Source: Cyrtodaria siliqua
Lineage: Eukaryota > Mollusca > Bivalvia > Adapedonta > Hiatellidae
DNA: 64,000 nt
Assembly: GCA_037043455.1 (NCBI GenBank)
Contig: JAWPHD010000292.1
Span: 310,001 to 374,000 of the forward strand
Reading direction: 5' to 3'
In this document: positions 44,330 through 57,235 of the stretch, piece after piece
Layout: every line of letters begins with the position of its first letter
Position numbering within the stretch: position 1 is the first letter of the stretch
Made by a program: the position numbers and the translations under genes
The notes under the pieces: model-generated
Databases searched by the model: none
Seen by the model: only the letters and a program-made list of their open reading frames with translations
Told to the model about the DNA's origin: nothing

Positions 44330-47300
44330 TTAGCTCTACTGGCCCAGCAGAGCATATGGGATGGTGAGTTGTCCGTTGTCTGTCCGTTAACTTTTAACTT
44401 GTTAAGACAATAGAGCCTTCATTTTTCATACAATCTTTACCAAACTTTAACAAATTGTTAATATCGATGAAAGCTCAGAAAAGTTCGGAAATCAGGTGGA
44501 TCGGACCAGTAACAGCAGATTTATGGCATTTGATTTTGTTAAAAATGCTATATTTTGCCTCGTTAAGATGATAGGGCCTTCATTTTTCATCCGATCTTTA
44601 CCAAACATTACCAGATTGTTAATATCAACGAAAGCTCGGATAAGTTTGAAAGCCAGCCAGATTTATGACCCTTGATTTTCAAAAATATGCTATATTTTGC
44701 CTCGTTAAGACGGTAGGGCCTTCATTTTTCATCTGATCTTTACCAGATTGTTACTATCAATAAAATCTCAGACAAGTTCATAAACCACCCAGATCGGACC
44801 AGTAACAGTGGGGTTATGGCCCTTGATTTAGTTAAAAATGTGTTTTTTTGCCTTATTAAGACGTTAGGGCCTTAATTTTAGCTCAGTCGTCCAGTTTTTT
44901 CATTTTTCATCAGATCCGTACCAAACTTTACCAGATTTTTAATATTAATGAAAACTTGGACAAATTCGAAAACTAGCCAGATTGGACCAGTAACACCAGT
45001 TATTGCCGTTGAATTAACGAAAATTGCTATATTTTGTCCTTGTCAACACTCTAGCGCCTCCATTTTTCATCCGATCTTTACCAAACTTTACCAGATTATA
45101 AATATCAATGAAAGCTTGAATGAGATCGAAAACCAGCCAAATTGGACCAGTAATACAAGAGTTATTGCCCTTGAATTAACGAAAATTGCTATGTTTTGTC
45201 TTGTCAACACTAGCTTCTCCATTTTTAGCTAGGCCAGTAGGGCTTATACCATGGTCTTTTTTTTGTCCATCGTCGTCTGTCGTCCGTCCGTCGTCTGTTA
45301 ACTTTTTGATGTCAGCACTCTAGCACCTTCATTTTTTTTCTCCGGTCTTTACCAAACTTTACCAGATTATTAATATCAATGAATTCTCGGATCAGTTCGA
45401 AAAGCAGCCAAATCGGACAAGTGACACCGGAGTTATTGCCCTTGAATTAACGAAATTGCTGTATTTGTCTTGTCAACACTCTAGAGCCTCCATTTTTAAT
45501 CCAGTTTTTACCAAACCTTACCAGATTATTAATCACAATTGAAAGCTCGGAGGAGTTTGAAAACCAGCCAGATCGGAATATTAACACCGGAGTTTTGCCC
45601 TTATATCAACGAAAATTGCTATATTTTGTCTTGTCAACAATCTAGGGCCTCCATTTTTCGTCCAGTCTTTACCAAACTGTACTAGATTATTAACATCAAT
45701 GAAAGCTCGAACGAGTTCGAAAACCAGCCAGATTGATATGGTAACACAGGAGTTATTGCCCTTGAATTAACGAAAATTGCTATATTTTGTCTTAACGCTC
45801 TAGTGCCTCCATTTTTCATCCAATATTTACCAAACTTTCCCAGATTATTAATTTCAATGAAAGTTTAGAAGAGTTTGAAAACCAGCCTGATCGGACCAGT
45901 AGTGCCTGAGTTATTGTTCTTGAATGAATGAGTATTGCTATATTCTGTCTTATCAACACCCTAGCGCCTCCATTTTGCTTTCTACCTTTACCAAACTTTG
46001 CCAGATTGTTGATATTGATGAAAGCTTGGTCAAGTTCTAAAACCAGCCTGATTGGACCAGTAACACCGAAGTTATGGCCCTTGAATTATTGAAAAAACAC
46101 TCTAGCACCTTCATTTTTCATCCAATCTTTACCAGACTTTACCAGATTGTTAATGATAAGGCCTTCATTTTTCCATATTTCAGCAAAACTTTGTCACATT
46201 TTTCCGATTGAATGATTTTTGGTGGAGTTACAGCCCTTTAAAGGTTTTAATACACATCATTTGTATGGACTACTTCTGCAGAACCCCTGGCGGCATTTTA
46301 ACGAAACTTGGCAAGGATGATCAGTATCAAACCTAGTTGTGCATATCGTCACATCATGTTCCGATTAAATGATTTTTGTCAGAGTTATGGCACTATAAAG
46401 GTTTTAATACGTTAACTTTGTACCTTTGTAACTTCGTACAGACTAGTTCTCCTGAACCTCTGGCTGGATTTCAACGAAAAACTTTGCAGAAATGATCAGT
46501 ATAAAATCTAGTTGCGCAAGTCATTGCCATGTTCCTGTTTAATGATTTTAGACACAGGTTTGGCCCCTTATACACAAACTTTATCCGGACTAGTCTTCTT
46601 GAACCTCTGGTTGGATTTCACTTGGCAGGAATGATCAGTACCAAACCTAGTTGCGCATATCGTTGTCGTGTTCTGGTTGAATGATATTTGGTGGAGTTGT
46701 GGCTCTTTAAAACGTTTTCATACACAAACTTTGTCTGGAGCTATGGCCCTTTAAAGATTTTAATACATAAGCTTTGTCCCGACTACTTCTCCTGTCAATC
46801 CACTGCCTGGCTTTCCATGAAACTTGGTAGGGATGACCATTACCAAACCTAGTTGCACATATCTTTGCCGTGTTCCAGTTTAATGATTTTTGTCGAATTT
46901 ATGGCCCTTTCTCCTGTAGGGGAGACATCTGTTTTTACTAAAAGCATCCCCTAGTTCTAGTTTTAATTAGTATGGTTATTTAGGGACTGGAGGCACAACA
47001 ATTATATAAAATGGGTTTGACCGCCTGCATAAAGGGGGCCCCTCTACAGGCGGTCAAAACCTATTTTATACAATTGTTGTGCTTCGATTCCCTAAATAAC
47101 AATACCAAATTAGAACTAGGGCCACTTATTTAAATTGTTAGCATGAGTGAAGGGTTTAAGTTTCTGTTGTGGGTGTTGTTGTTTTCTGTATTTTTTTTGC
47201 AATGTTTTAAAAGAAATACTGATGGGAATTTTATGGCGACAACTCTTGATATAAGACCAGTTTTAGCCAGTAGAGCATCCACATACCCTCTTGGGCCTCT

Positions 47301-48324
47301 TGTTCATCTGATCATTACCAAACTTTACCAGATTGTTAATATCAGTGAAATCTCAGACAAGTTATGGCCCTTGATTTTCTGAATATGCTATATTTTTGGC
47401 CTCATTAAGATAAAGGGCCTTCTTTTGGCCGAATTTCAGTGAAACTTTGCAGTGATGATCAGTACCAAGCCTAGTTGTACATATAGTCACAGTGTTCCAG
47501 TTGAATGATTTTGTTGGAGTTATGGCCCTTTTAAAGCTTTCAATACACAAACTTTGTCCTGACTAGTTTTCCTGAACACCTCGTCATATTTCAACGAATC
47601 TTTGCAGGGATGATCAGCACCAAGCCTAGTTGTGCATGTCATCATCATATTCCGCTTTACATACTTTTGGTGGAGTTATGGCCCTTTAACGTATTTTGAT
47701 ACAAAAACTTTTTCTGGGCTAGTTCTCCTGAACTCCTGGCCGGATTTCAACGAAACTTGACAAGGATGATCAGTATCAAGCCTAGTTGTGCATGTCATCG
47801 CCATATTTTGGTTAAGTTATTTATATGGTGCTTAATTTAAATGTTTTAATACACAAACTTTGTCCAGTTTAGTCTATTATGAACTTTCAACGAATCTTGG
47901 TGGGGATGATAAGTACAAAGCCGAGTTGCACCTGTCATTGCCGTGTTCTGGTTGAATGATTTTTGGCCTTTTTAATGTTTTAATGCACAAATTTAGTCTC
48001 AACTAATTCTCCTGATCCCCCGGCCGGATTTCAACGAATCTTGGCAGGGATGATTAATACCAAGCCTAGTTGCGCATTTCATTGTGGTGTTCCAGTGGAA
48101 TGAATTTTGGCAGAGTTATGACATTAAAGATTTTAATACACTAACTTTGTACAGACTAGTTCTCCTGAACCTCTGGTTGGATTTCAATGAAACTTGGCAG
48201 GGATGATCAGTACCAAGCCTAGTTGCATATATTATCGCCATGTTCCGGTTGAATGATTTTTGAAAGAGTTATGGCCCCTTATACGTAAACTTTATCTTTA
48301 GCCAGTGTCCACAGGCCCCTTGTT
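44330..48324 (+). mobile_element. Compound Family A Helentron-like repeat with two 3' ends
   Basis: The 5' end TTAGCTCTACTGGCCCAGCA is followed by a GTCCGTTGTCTGTCCGTTAA tract and many degenerate core units (CTTTACCAAACTTTACCAGA, GTTATGGCCCTTGA). A GCCAGTAGAGC, hairpin and CTTGTT terminus occurs at 47278-47304, and an eroded one (GCCAGT...CCTTGTT) at about 48301-48324. This suggests nested or fused copies. A palindromic MITE (46949-47121) interrupts it. No coding capacity; short frames are repeat artefacts. Confidence 0.65.
46949..47121. mobile_element. Palindromic MITE within the Family A block
   Basis: Nearly the whole 173 bp folds on itself: CCCTAGTTCTA/TAGAACTAGGG at the ends, GTTATTTAGGGA/TCCCTAAATAAC next, then GCACAACAATT/AATTGTTGTGC and GACCGCCTG/CAGGCGGTC around a GGGGGCCCC centre. 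Confidence 0.9.
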
Positions 48325-48486
48325 TATTTTACATTGATTGCAAAACAAGCTACATAGCTTATAAAAATAACTCTTGATGGCTTGGATGACTGTATTTAAT
48401 GTGTTCTTCATCTTGGAGGAAACCAGACAACCTCATGCAGGTGTTGAAACAGTGTTGTTGTTTTATTGGCTGTTGTTTTTTTTTGG
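48325..48486. other. Short unrecognised spacer
   Basis: Unique-looking sequence between two repeat blocks. Confidence 0.4.
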
Positions 48487-50275
48487 GTCTAGTTGATCCA
48501 GCAGAGCTTATGGGATGGAGAGTCTGTCGTCCGTCCGTCCGTCTGTCCGTTAACTTTTACCTTTACGTCTTTTAAGACGATAGGACCTTTTTCTTTCTTC
48601 CGATCTTTACCAACCTTTGACAGATTGTTAATATTATTGAAAGTAATACTATATTTTGCCTCGTTAAGATGATAGCGCCTTCATTTTTTCCAATCTTTAC
48701 CAGAGTGTTAATATCAATGAAAACTTGGACAGTTTCGAAAACAAGCTAGATCGGACCAGTAACAGCGGAAGATCAGCAGAGCTTATGCCATGGTGCAGCA
48801 TCTGTTGTCCGTCTGTGCGTAAACTTTTTTTTGTAGTGACTACTCCTCTGAAACTACTGAATGAATTTTCATGGAACTTTACAGGAATGTTGCCCATATG
48901 TCTAGTTGATCCTAGCAAAAATTCACGTTGATGTGAAATCCAAGATGGCCACCAAAGCTGAAAATAGATTTTTAAAAAAACAAGTTGTAGCAACTACTTC
49001 TTGAAAACTATAAGTGATATTGATATAAGACTTTTTCTAAAATGATCAGCATGACATGATGTTGGTCCTTGTCGAAAATCGTTTTGATTTGACGTTAAAC
49101 ATGGCTGCCAGTGGCCATCTTTGTTTACATAGAGTTATATGGTAAAAAACTTGTAGCGACTACTCCTCTGAAACTACTACAGATTTTCATGAAACTTCAC
49201 AGGAATGTTGCTCTTGATGTTTAGTTGATCCTAGCAAAATTTCACGTCAGCCGAAAATTCAAGATGGCTGCCACGGCTAAAAATAGATTTAAAAATATAG
49301 TTTTGTGGTGATTACTTCTCAAAAACCATAAGTGATATTGATTTGGAACCATTACCAAAATGACAGGTACGACATGTAGTTGGTCATAACTAAATTCATT
49401 TTGATTTGATGTCAAACATGGCTGCTTGTTTACATGTAGTTATATCAGGTCGGCCCGATATACAAGATTGCCACCACGGCTAAAAATAGATTTTTGTGGT
49501 GACTACTTCTCAAAAACCATAAGTGATATTGATTTGGAACCTTTACCAAAATTACTGGCATGACATGTAGTTGGTCCTAACCAAAATTCTTTTCAATTCG
49601 ATGTCAAACATGGCCACCAGTGGCCCTCTTTGTTTACATAGAGTTATATAGGAAAAACTTGTGGGGACTACTCTGAAACTACTTGATAATTTTTCATCAA
49701 ACTTCACAGGAATGTTACTCTTGATGTCTAGTTGGTCCTAAGTAAAAATTCAGGTTGACCGGAAAATCAAGATGACTGCCACAGCTAATAATACATTTTA
49801 AAAAATCGAAGTTTGGCGACTACTTTTCAAAATCAGAAACTTGTGGCAATTACTCCTGAAACTTCTTGATGGATTTTCATGAAACTTTACAGGAATGTTG
49901 CTCTTGATGTCTAGTTGGTCCTAAGTAAAAATCAGATCGGCTGGTAATTCAAGATAGCCACCATAGCTATAAATAGATTTTAAAAATACAACTTTGAGGC
50001 AATTACTTCTCAAAAACATAAGTGGTATTGATGTGGAACCTTTACTAAAATACTGGCATGACATGTAGTTGGTCCTAAACAAAAATTATTTTGATTCGAT
50101 GTCAAACATGGCCGCTAGTGGCCATCTTTGTTTACATAGAGTTATATAGGAGAAACTTGTGGCGACTACTTCTCTGAAAGTGCTGGTCCTGTTTTTATAA
50201 AACTTCACAGATTCCCATGGCTGATCAAGCTATCAAAATCTATCAGTAGAGCTTCAAGATCATTGATCTCTTGTT
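48487..50275 (+). mobile_element. Chimeric repeat: Family A-like 5' part joined to a Family C body and 3' end
   Basis: 48487-48770 is A-like (CAGCAGAGCTTATGGGATGG, GTCCGTCCGTCCGTCTGTCC, ATTTTGCCTCGTTAAGA). From 48771 it becomes Family C (GATCAGCAGAGCTTATGCC) with tandem units of about 330-490 bp. It ends ATCAGTAGAGC, the hairpin AGATCATTGATCT and CTTGTT at 50275. Confidence 0.65.
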
Positions 50276-51857
50276 AGCTCTACTGATCAGAGATCAGCAG
50301 AGCTTATGCCGTGGTGCGGCGTCCGTCGTTACGTCTGTCCGTCTGTCCGTCTGTCCGTAAACTTTTATTTGTAGCGACTTCACAGCTGAAACTACTGGAT
50401 GGATATTCATAAAACTTTACAGAAATGTTGCCCATAAAGTCTAGTTGATCCTAGCAAAAATTCATGTTGATGTGAAATCCAAGATGGCCGCCAAAGCTAA
50501 AAATAGAGTTTTAAAATACAAGTTTGTAGCGACTTCTTCTTGAAAACGATAAGTGATATTGATATGGGACTTTTTCTAAAATGATCAGCATGACATGATG
50601 TTGATCCTAGTCAAAAATCGTTTTGATTCAACGTTAAACATGGCTGCCAGCGGCCATCTTTGTTTACATAGAGTTATATAGTAAAAACTTGTAGCGACTA
50701 CTTCTCTGAAACTACTTGGCGGATTGTCATGAAACTTTACAGGAATGTTGCTCTTGATGTCTAATTGATTCTATCAAAATTTCAGGTTGGCCGGAAATTC
50801 AAGATGGCCGTCACAGCTAAAAATAGATTTTTAAAAAATAAGTTTGTAGCGACTACTTCTTGAAAACTATAAGTGATATTGATATGGGACTTTTTCTAAA
50901 ATGATCAGCATTACATGATGTTGATCCTAGTCAAAAATCGTTTTGATTCAACGTTAAACATGGCTGCCAGCGGCCATCTTTGTTTACATAGAGTTATATA
51001 GTAAAAACTTGTAGCGACTACTCCTCTGAAACTACTTGGCAGATTGTCATGAAACTTTACAGGAATGTTGCTCTTGATGTCTAATTGATCCTATCAAAAT
51101 TTCAGGTTGGCCGGAAATTCAAGATGGCCGTCACAGCTAAAAATAGATTTTTAAAAAATAAGTTTGTAGCGACTACTTCTTGAAAACTATAAGTGATATT
51201 GATATCGGACTTTTTCTAAAATGATCAGCATGACATGATGTAGATCCTTGTGGAAAATTATTTTGATTCAACGTTAAACATGGCTGCCAGTGGCCATCTT
51301 TGGTTACATAGAGTTATATAGTAAAAACTTGTAGCGACTTCTTCTCTGAAACTACTTGACGGATGTTCATGAAACTTCACAGGAATGTTGCTCTTGATGT
51401 CTAGTTGATCCTAAAAAAAATTCAGGTCGGCCGGAAATTCAAGATGGCCGCCACAGCTAAAAATAGATTTAAAATAAATAAGTTTGTAGCGACTACTTCT
51501 TCAAAACAATAAGAGATATTGATATGGGACTTTTTCTAAAATAATCAGTATGACATGATGTTGGTCCTTGTCGAAAATCGTTTTGATTTGACCTTAAACA
51601 TGGCTGCTTTGTTTACATAGAGTTATATAATGAAAACTTGTAGCGACTACTTCTTTGAAACTACCTGACGGATTTTCATGAAACTTCACAGGAATGTTGC
51701 TCTTAATGTCTTATTGATCTTAGCAAAATTTTAGGTCGGCCGGAAATTCAAGATGGCCGCCACGGTTAAAAATATATTTTCAAAAAACAAGTCTGTAGCG
51801 ACTACTTCCTGAAATCAAAATCAATCAGTAGAGCTTCAAGGTCATTGACCTCTTGTT
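50274..51857 (+). mobile_element. Family C Helentron-like repeat, complete copy
   Basis: It starts directly at the end of the previous copy with TTAGCTCTACTGATCAGAGA, whose first part forms a perfect palindrome (GCTCTACTGATC with GATCAGCAGAGC). A GTCCGTCTGTCCGTCTGTCC tract and about four core units follow (TTCAAGATGGCCGCC, GACTACTTCTCTGAAACTAC). It ends ATCAGTAGAGC, the hairpin AGGTCATTGACCT and CTTGTT at 51857. Confidence 0.7.
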
Positions 51858-52764
51858 ATAATAAGATAAATGTAATAAGAAATCATGCAGGAACACCTTT
51901 CTGATAGTTCAAGTTTGTTGAAATAATGATTGTAATTTTGTCAACAACATTAAATGATTTACACTAATAGTAGAAATGTCACATTTGCAAACAGTGGTGT
52001 TAATTTTGTCAATAACATTAAATAATTTACTCCAGTATAGTAGCAATGTCACATTTACTTAATGTATCTGTTTGTCAGATTTCTCTTTAAACATTGTTTT
52101 TTGAAACATTGTCAGGAAGGAAACAATTCCTCAATTCCTTGGTGTGCCATTAGTTAATTCCCTCATCTATGTCAGCATTGCTAGTAATTACAACAGAGAA
52201 TGTTTGACGTGGTTTTCTGGAAATAACAACAATAAAACAGACAAGTTAATGCAAAACTTCATTATATTAAGAGCTAACTGACACAGAATGATGTAATGAC
52301 TTTTGTTTTTGTGTTGGCTTTATGTCATTCTCTGAACAAACAAGATCGTCACTTTGGTATGATGGGAGTAACAGTGATATTGATTTGTTTGTCGAGTAGG
52401 GATATGGCGTGCTCATTCTGGAAACACTTGAGCATTGTCAAGAGCTTGTTTTGATCAGAGACTAGAACCAAGAACATGGTCATCAACACAGATAATTAGA
52501 CCATTAGGGCTTTGTGCATCACCAAGATTGAGTGTGAAACGTAGATAAGCTGCTTAAGGTTCATGTATTGTCTTTGTATATCGTAATTGAATTATATAGG
52601 AAAATTTGCAAAATTATAGAACTAACATATGTCTAAGTATTTTACAAAGAATTTACAGTATAAAATATGTACATACTAATCCTGGTAGAAGGAGCTATAA
52701 CTAGTAAAAATAAGTCTATAAAGTTATAAATAGAGGATATTTGTTTTTTTTTGGAGTGAATTAC
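51858..52764. other. Nothing recognised
   Basis: A short local duplication (TTTTGTCAAYAACATTAAAT with a neighbouring ATGTCACATTT) lies at about 51935-52050. No gene or element is supported. Confidence 0.4.
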
Positions 52765-52905
52765 ATATTTAATTTCATCGAGAAGTGAGAAAACTTTATA
52801 TTTTCACGAATGCAAAGCATGAGTGAAAAAATGACGAGAACTAGAAAGCTTTCGCATTCGTATGAAAATATAAACGTTTTCCCACTTCGAGATGAAATAA
52901 AAGCA
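52765..52905. mobile_element. Palindromic MITE
   Basis: ATTTCATCGAGAAGTG/CACTTCGAGATGAAAT, GAAAAC/GTTTTC, TATATTTTC/GAAAATATA and GAATGC/GCATTC pair in order around an A-rich loop. Confidence 0.8.
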
Positions 52906-53747
52906 TTTATTTTTTTCTCCACATTATTCCTTTCCTACACAAAATTGTCCCATCCGTCCATTATACATTATCCTTTGTTGTCAACACACTAATCCTTTCA
53001 ACTTGTTCAGTGATTTACTGAACAATGGTCAGTGTGTGATTTTACTGGGATACTAATTTTGTGTTCATAACAAATAGACGAATCAGTAGAACATAACACC
53101 TCGGACTAATTGCAACAGAAATTTTTTAACATTTTCTAAAACTAGGTATAAATAGATGACTAAATACAAAAGTTAGACAAAAATCCCTTCAGTAAACATG
53201 TAAACGTCCATTAAAATTCATATAAACTGCTATCCTGTTACATTACAATTAGCATATTTCGCACTCGACCCGTATACATTTGAAAATTATGCATAAAATG
53301 ATCCAGGTTTATACATACATTGCCTATATTGTGACGCCTTTTGAGGTAGAAACTATATCAAGTAAACTATATTTCGTACTAAAATAAGCTGTTTTATTGA
53401 AAAATCTAACATGGTTTATTAAAATACTCAATGATGATTGGCTATTGAGGATATTTTGAAAAAGCTATATTGACCTCTGACGTCACGTCCTTCATCCGTT
53501 AGAGTGTCTGTTTTAAACGATTTTCAACGTCGAAAAACATTCAAAACAACAATTACGTTAGGCAACATTACGTTCAAACAACAAATTGAACTTGTTAGAA
53601 ACACGATAACGCTATTATTTTCTTCGTTTGGTACTGAGAGATGGACGTACAATGTAAGATGTGAGAATGTGTTTGTATTATGTTCAATGTCTCGAAAATG
53701 TGTGTATAAAATATAATAAAATCCATGTCAGATAAAAATTAAACTAT

Positions 53748-53894
53748 TTCCAGCGAGTTTATATTGTGCGAGATCAAAAGCTGGTGTTTGGGACTTGAAA
53801 CACATTGAAACCACGGCCTACGGCCCTTGGTATCGATGGTCTTCAAGTCTCACCCACCAGGTTTTGATCTAGGACAATATAAACCCGTTGGATA
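53748..53894. mobile_element. Palindromic MITE
   Basis: GTTTATATTGT/ACAATATAAAC, GATCAAAA/TTTTGATC, CTGGTG/CACCAG and ACTTGAA/TTCAAGT pair in order around a GGCCTACGGCC centre. Confidence 0.8.
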
Positions 53895-54114
53895 TATTTT
53901 ATTTCTTAAGTCACGGTTCGCCCCCAGTTTCGTACCTTGTTTCGCTAAACAATGCCGCTCATATTTAAATGTTGCCATACTTTTCAGAATTCATTAACAT
54001 AATTAATCTTATGTCATGCCATTCGAGTCTATCAATTTATTGAGATATGACGAACAATTTTCTATGATTGACTCTTTAAAGGGACTGGAGGCGTTCTTAA
54101 AGAGTAATTGGTAC

Positions 54115-54688
54115 CACAACAACAAATGTCCACCGCCCCCCCATCCCCACCCCCGCCCCCATCCCCACTCAAAATTCGATTTTTTACATATTCTGTGTTG
54201 TATTGGTCAATTCTTACACATAGCTGTGTTGCCTGCCCCCACACTCGTACACATATATGTTGCCCCAACACCCTGCTTCTACCCCACCCCTCGAAACTCT
54301 TTTTTTTTTTTTTACATATTTCTATGTTGTTTTGGTCAATTCTTACACATAGCTATGTTTCCCCCTCCCTCCATGTCCACCCCCACCCCCCTCCCCCAAC
54401 AACCCCCGACTTGACACAATTTTTTTTTTTTTTTTTTACCATATTTCTGTGTTGCTTTTGCCAATTCTTACACATGTTTCCCCCCTCCCCCCCACCCCCC
54501 GCCTCCCCTCCCCTGCCCATCCCCCACCCCGTCCGAAACTCAATTATTATTATTATTTTTTTACATATTTCTGTGTTGTTTTTGTCACTTCTTACACATA
54601 TCTATGTTGCCCCTCCCCTCCATAGCCCACCCCCCACACACTACAACACTCCCCCACTTGAAACTGGAATATATATATTATTTTTTTT
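54115..54688. repeat. C/T-rich tandem array, left part
   Basis: Units of about 110-140 bp alternate a C-rich stretch (CCCCACCCCC) with TTTTTTACATATTTCTGTGT and GGTCAATTCTTACACATAGC. The array is interrupted by the Family D element and resumes at 55605. It creates Pro/Phe-rich and Gly-rich frames that are artefacts. Confidence 0.9.
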
Positions 54689-55604
54689 ATGCCCCCGAAA
54701 AAAATTTGGGGTCAGATAGTAATCACTGTCCGTCCGGATTCTGTCTGTCTGTCCGTCATTCCGCAGTTTGTGTCCGGACCGTAACGTCACAACCCCTGCA
54801 GGGATTTTTAAATAACTTGGCACAAGTGATCACCATAACAAGATGATGTGTCGCGCGCAAAACCCAGGTCCGTACCTCAAAGGTCAAGGTCTCACTTGAA
54901 GTTCATAGATCAAAAACAGGTACGCAATTTCGTGTCCGGACCGTAACGTCACAACCCCTGCAGGGATTTTTAAATAACTTGGCACAAGTGATCACCATAA
55001 CAAGACGATTTGTCGCGCGCAAAACCCAGGTCCTTAACTCAAAGGTCAAGGTCACACTTGAAGTTCATAGGTCAAAAACAAGTACGTAATTTCGTGTCCA
55101 GACCGTATAACGTCACAACCCCTGCAGGGATTTTTAAATTACTTGGCATAAGTGATCGCCATAACAAGACGATGTGTCATGCACAAAACCCAGGTCCATA
55201 CCTCAAAGGTCAAATAACTTGGCACAAGTGATCACCATAACAAGACGATGTGTCGCGCGCAAAACCCAGGTCTTCAACGTCAAGGTCACACTCGGAGCTG
55301 AAAAGTCAAATTGTGTCCGGTCAATAACTCTGGCATTCATGTACAGATTTTCAATAACATGGCACAAGTGCTCACCACAACAAGACGATGTGTCGCGCAC
55401 AAAATCCAGGTCTATGGCCCCAAGGTCAAGGTCACATTTAGAGGTCAAAGGTCAAGTTTTGTCCGGTCAATAACTTTTGCATGCCTGGACAGATTTTCAA
55501 ATAACTTGGCACAAGTGCTCACCACAACCAAACAACATGTTGTGCACCTTAGAGATCAAAGTACTCTTCGGGGGCATTTATCACTTACAGTGATATTTCT
55601 TGTT
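54689..55604 (+). mobile_element. Family D Helentron-like repeat, complete, inside the C/T-rich array
   Basis: The 5' end ATGCCCCCGAA is inverted to TTCGGGGGCAT (55567-55577). It is followed by the hairpin TATCACTTACAGTGATA and CTTGTT (55599-55604). A GTCCGTCCGGATTCTGTCTG tract lies near the 5' end. The core is about five units with GGCACAAGTGATCACCATAA and AAAACCCAGGTC. The array sequence TTTACATATTTCTGTGTTG resumes right after CTTGTT, so both boundaries are clear. Confidence 0.75.
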
Positions 55605-56235
55605 TTTACATATTTCTGTGTTGTACTGGTCAATTCTTACATAGCTTCTTACATATATGTTGCCCTCCACCCCCCACCCCCCGCCTCTCCCCCACCCCCC
55701 ATCCCCACTGAAAATTAGATTTGTTAAGTATTTTTTTACATATTTCTGTGTTGTTTTGGTCAATTCTTACACATAGCTGTGTTCCCCGCCCCCACACTCG
55801 TACACATATATGTTGCCCCCACACCCTGCCTCGCCCCCCCGCCCCCCCACCCCCCACCCCCCACTTGTAACTCGATTATTTTATTGTTTTGGTCTATTCT
55901 TACATAGCTTCTTACAAATATATGTTGCCCTCCACTCCCACCCACCCCCCCCCCCCCACCCCGTCTCTCCCCCACCCCCTATCCCCACTCGAAATTCGAT
56001 TTTTTTTTACATAATTCTGTGTTGTTTTGGTCAATTCTTACACATAGCTATGTTGCCCCCTCCCCTCCCCTCCACGCCCCCCAACCCCTCCCCCCCCCCC
56101 CCACTTGGAACTTGAATATACATTTTTTTTTACATATTTCTGTGTTGTTTTGGTCTATTCTTAAATAGCTTTTTACACATAGCTATGTTGCCCCCCCCCC
56201 CCACCCCACCCCCGCACCCCCTCCCCCTCCCCTAC
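55605..56235. repeat. C/T-rich tandem array, right part
   Basis: Continuation of the array at 54115-54688 with the same TTACATATTTCTGTGTTG and TCTTACACATAGCTATGTTG phrases between C-rich blocks. Confidence 0.9.
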
Positions 56236-56417
56236 CATACATATAAAACAATTTAGATTAAATTCAGATACACAGATGAAATATCAATAAAAAAATGAAA
56301 TGAGGCCACAAATTGCCCCATACCACCCCACCCACCTACATACAAATCAATTTAGATTAAATTCAGATACACGGATGAAATATCAATAAAAAAATTAAAT
56401 GAGGCCACAAATTGCCA
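56233..56417. repeat. Tandem duplication, about 105-bp unit, two copies
   Basis: Both copies contain CAATTTAGATTAAATTCAGA, GATGAAATATCAATAAAAAA and GAGGCCACAAATTGCC. Confidence 0.9.
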
Positions 56418-56683
56418 GATATCAGCTCCCTCCCCGAGTTGCCTTTCGACCACAAATTTCTTTAAAATGACAGCAATTTTGGATTAAAACAGATAAAAAT
56501 AATAAAATTCCACATAATTTTATATCGGCCCGAGTTTCTAAACAAGCTCCATCCCCCAACCCCACCCCACATTGTTTTAGCCTTGTTTTCTGATGGTATA
56601 TACTAGCTATATAATTTATTATTCTCTGAAAAATCGAATAGTCGAGCTGCGCTGTGTTCCGACAGCTCTTGTTAATAATATAT

Positions 56684-57235
56684 ACAACTGTTAGCAATAT
56701 GAACCCCACATGAATTAATGTTGATGATTTAACTATACATGTAAAAATACACCGAGTCGTCGTGTTTTTCAACCCAAACATTTTCATAAACAATAATTCA
56801 ACAGAACCTGAATATGCGGCTTATTTAAAATGACACCCGGCAATCTTTAAAGGTTTATCAACTATTAAAATTAACGTCTGTATTTATTAATCTATAGTGT
56901 AGTACCATGTATATGTTGACTTTAAACCTGGTTGCATATATTGTTATAAAACGTTGAGTTTTCATTTCTTCTTCGTATTCTACCATAGGTTTAACTATAG
57001 TATTGGTGCAATATAGTCACTAGTTAGTAATATTCAAAAAAAATTGCTTTATACTATTTTGATAATTATTATGAATGCTTGAACAAAATTAATGCAAGTT
57101 ATGTGTACAATTAACGGGACGCCGCAAGTTTTTTGTTTTGAAAATCAAGATTGCCGTGTGTCCCTTTGATGGACATACACATTTCATATGAAACTGAAGA
57201 ACATGAGGTTTTCTCTTGTATTTGCCAAAAAATGT
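56684..57235. repeat. Split copy of the dispersed repeat at 41920-42125
   Basis: 56684-56840 matches the first half (TGTTAGCAATAT, AACAATAATTCAAC) and 57178-57235 matches the second (CATTTCATATGAAACTGAAG, TCTTGTATTTG). About 330 bp lies between them, probably a later insertion. Confidence 0.5.

Noticed and set aside
54016..56115. Pro-rich and Gly-rich ORFs up to 203 codons
   Set aside because: They read through C/T-rich tandem repeats in several frames at once, with no conserved domain.
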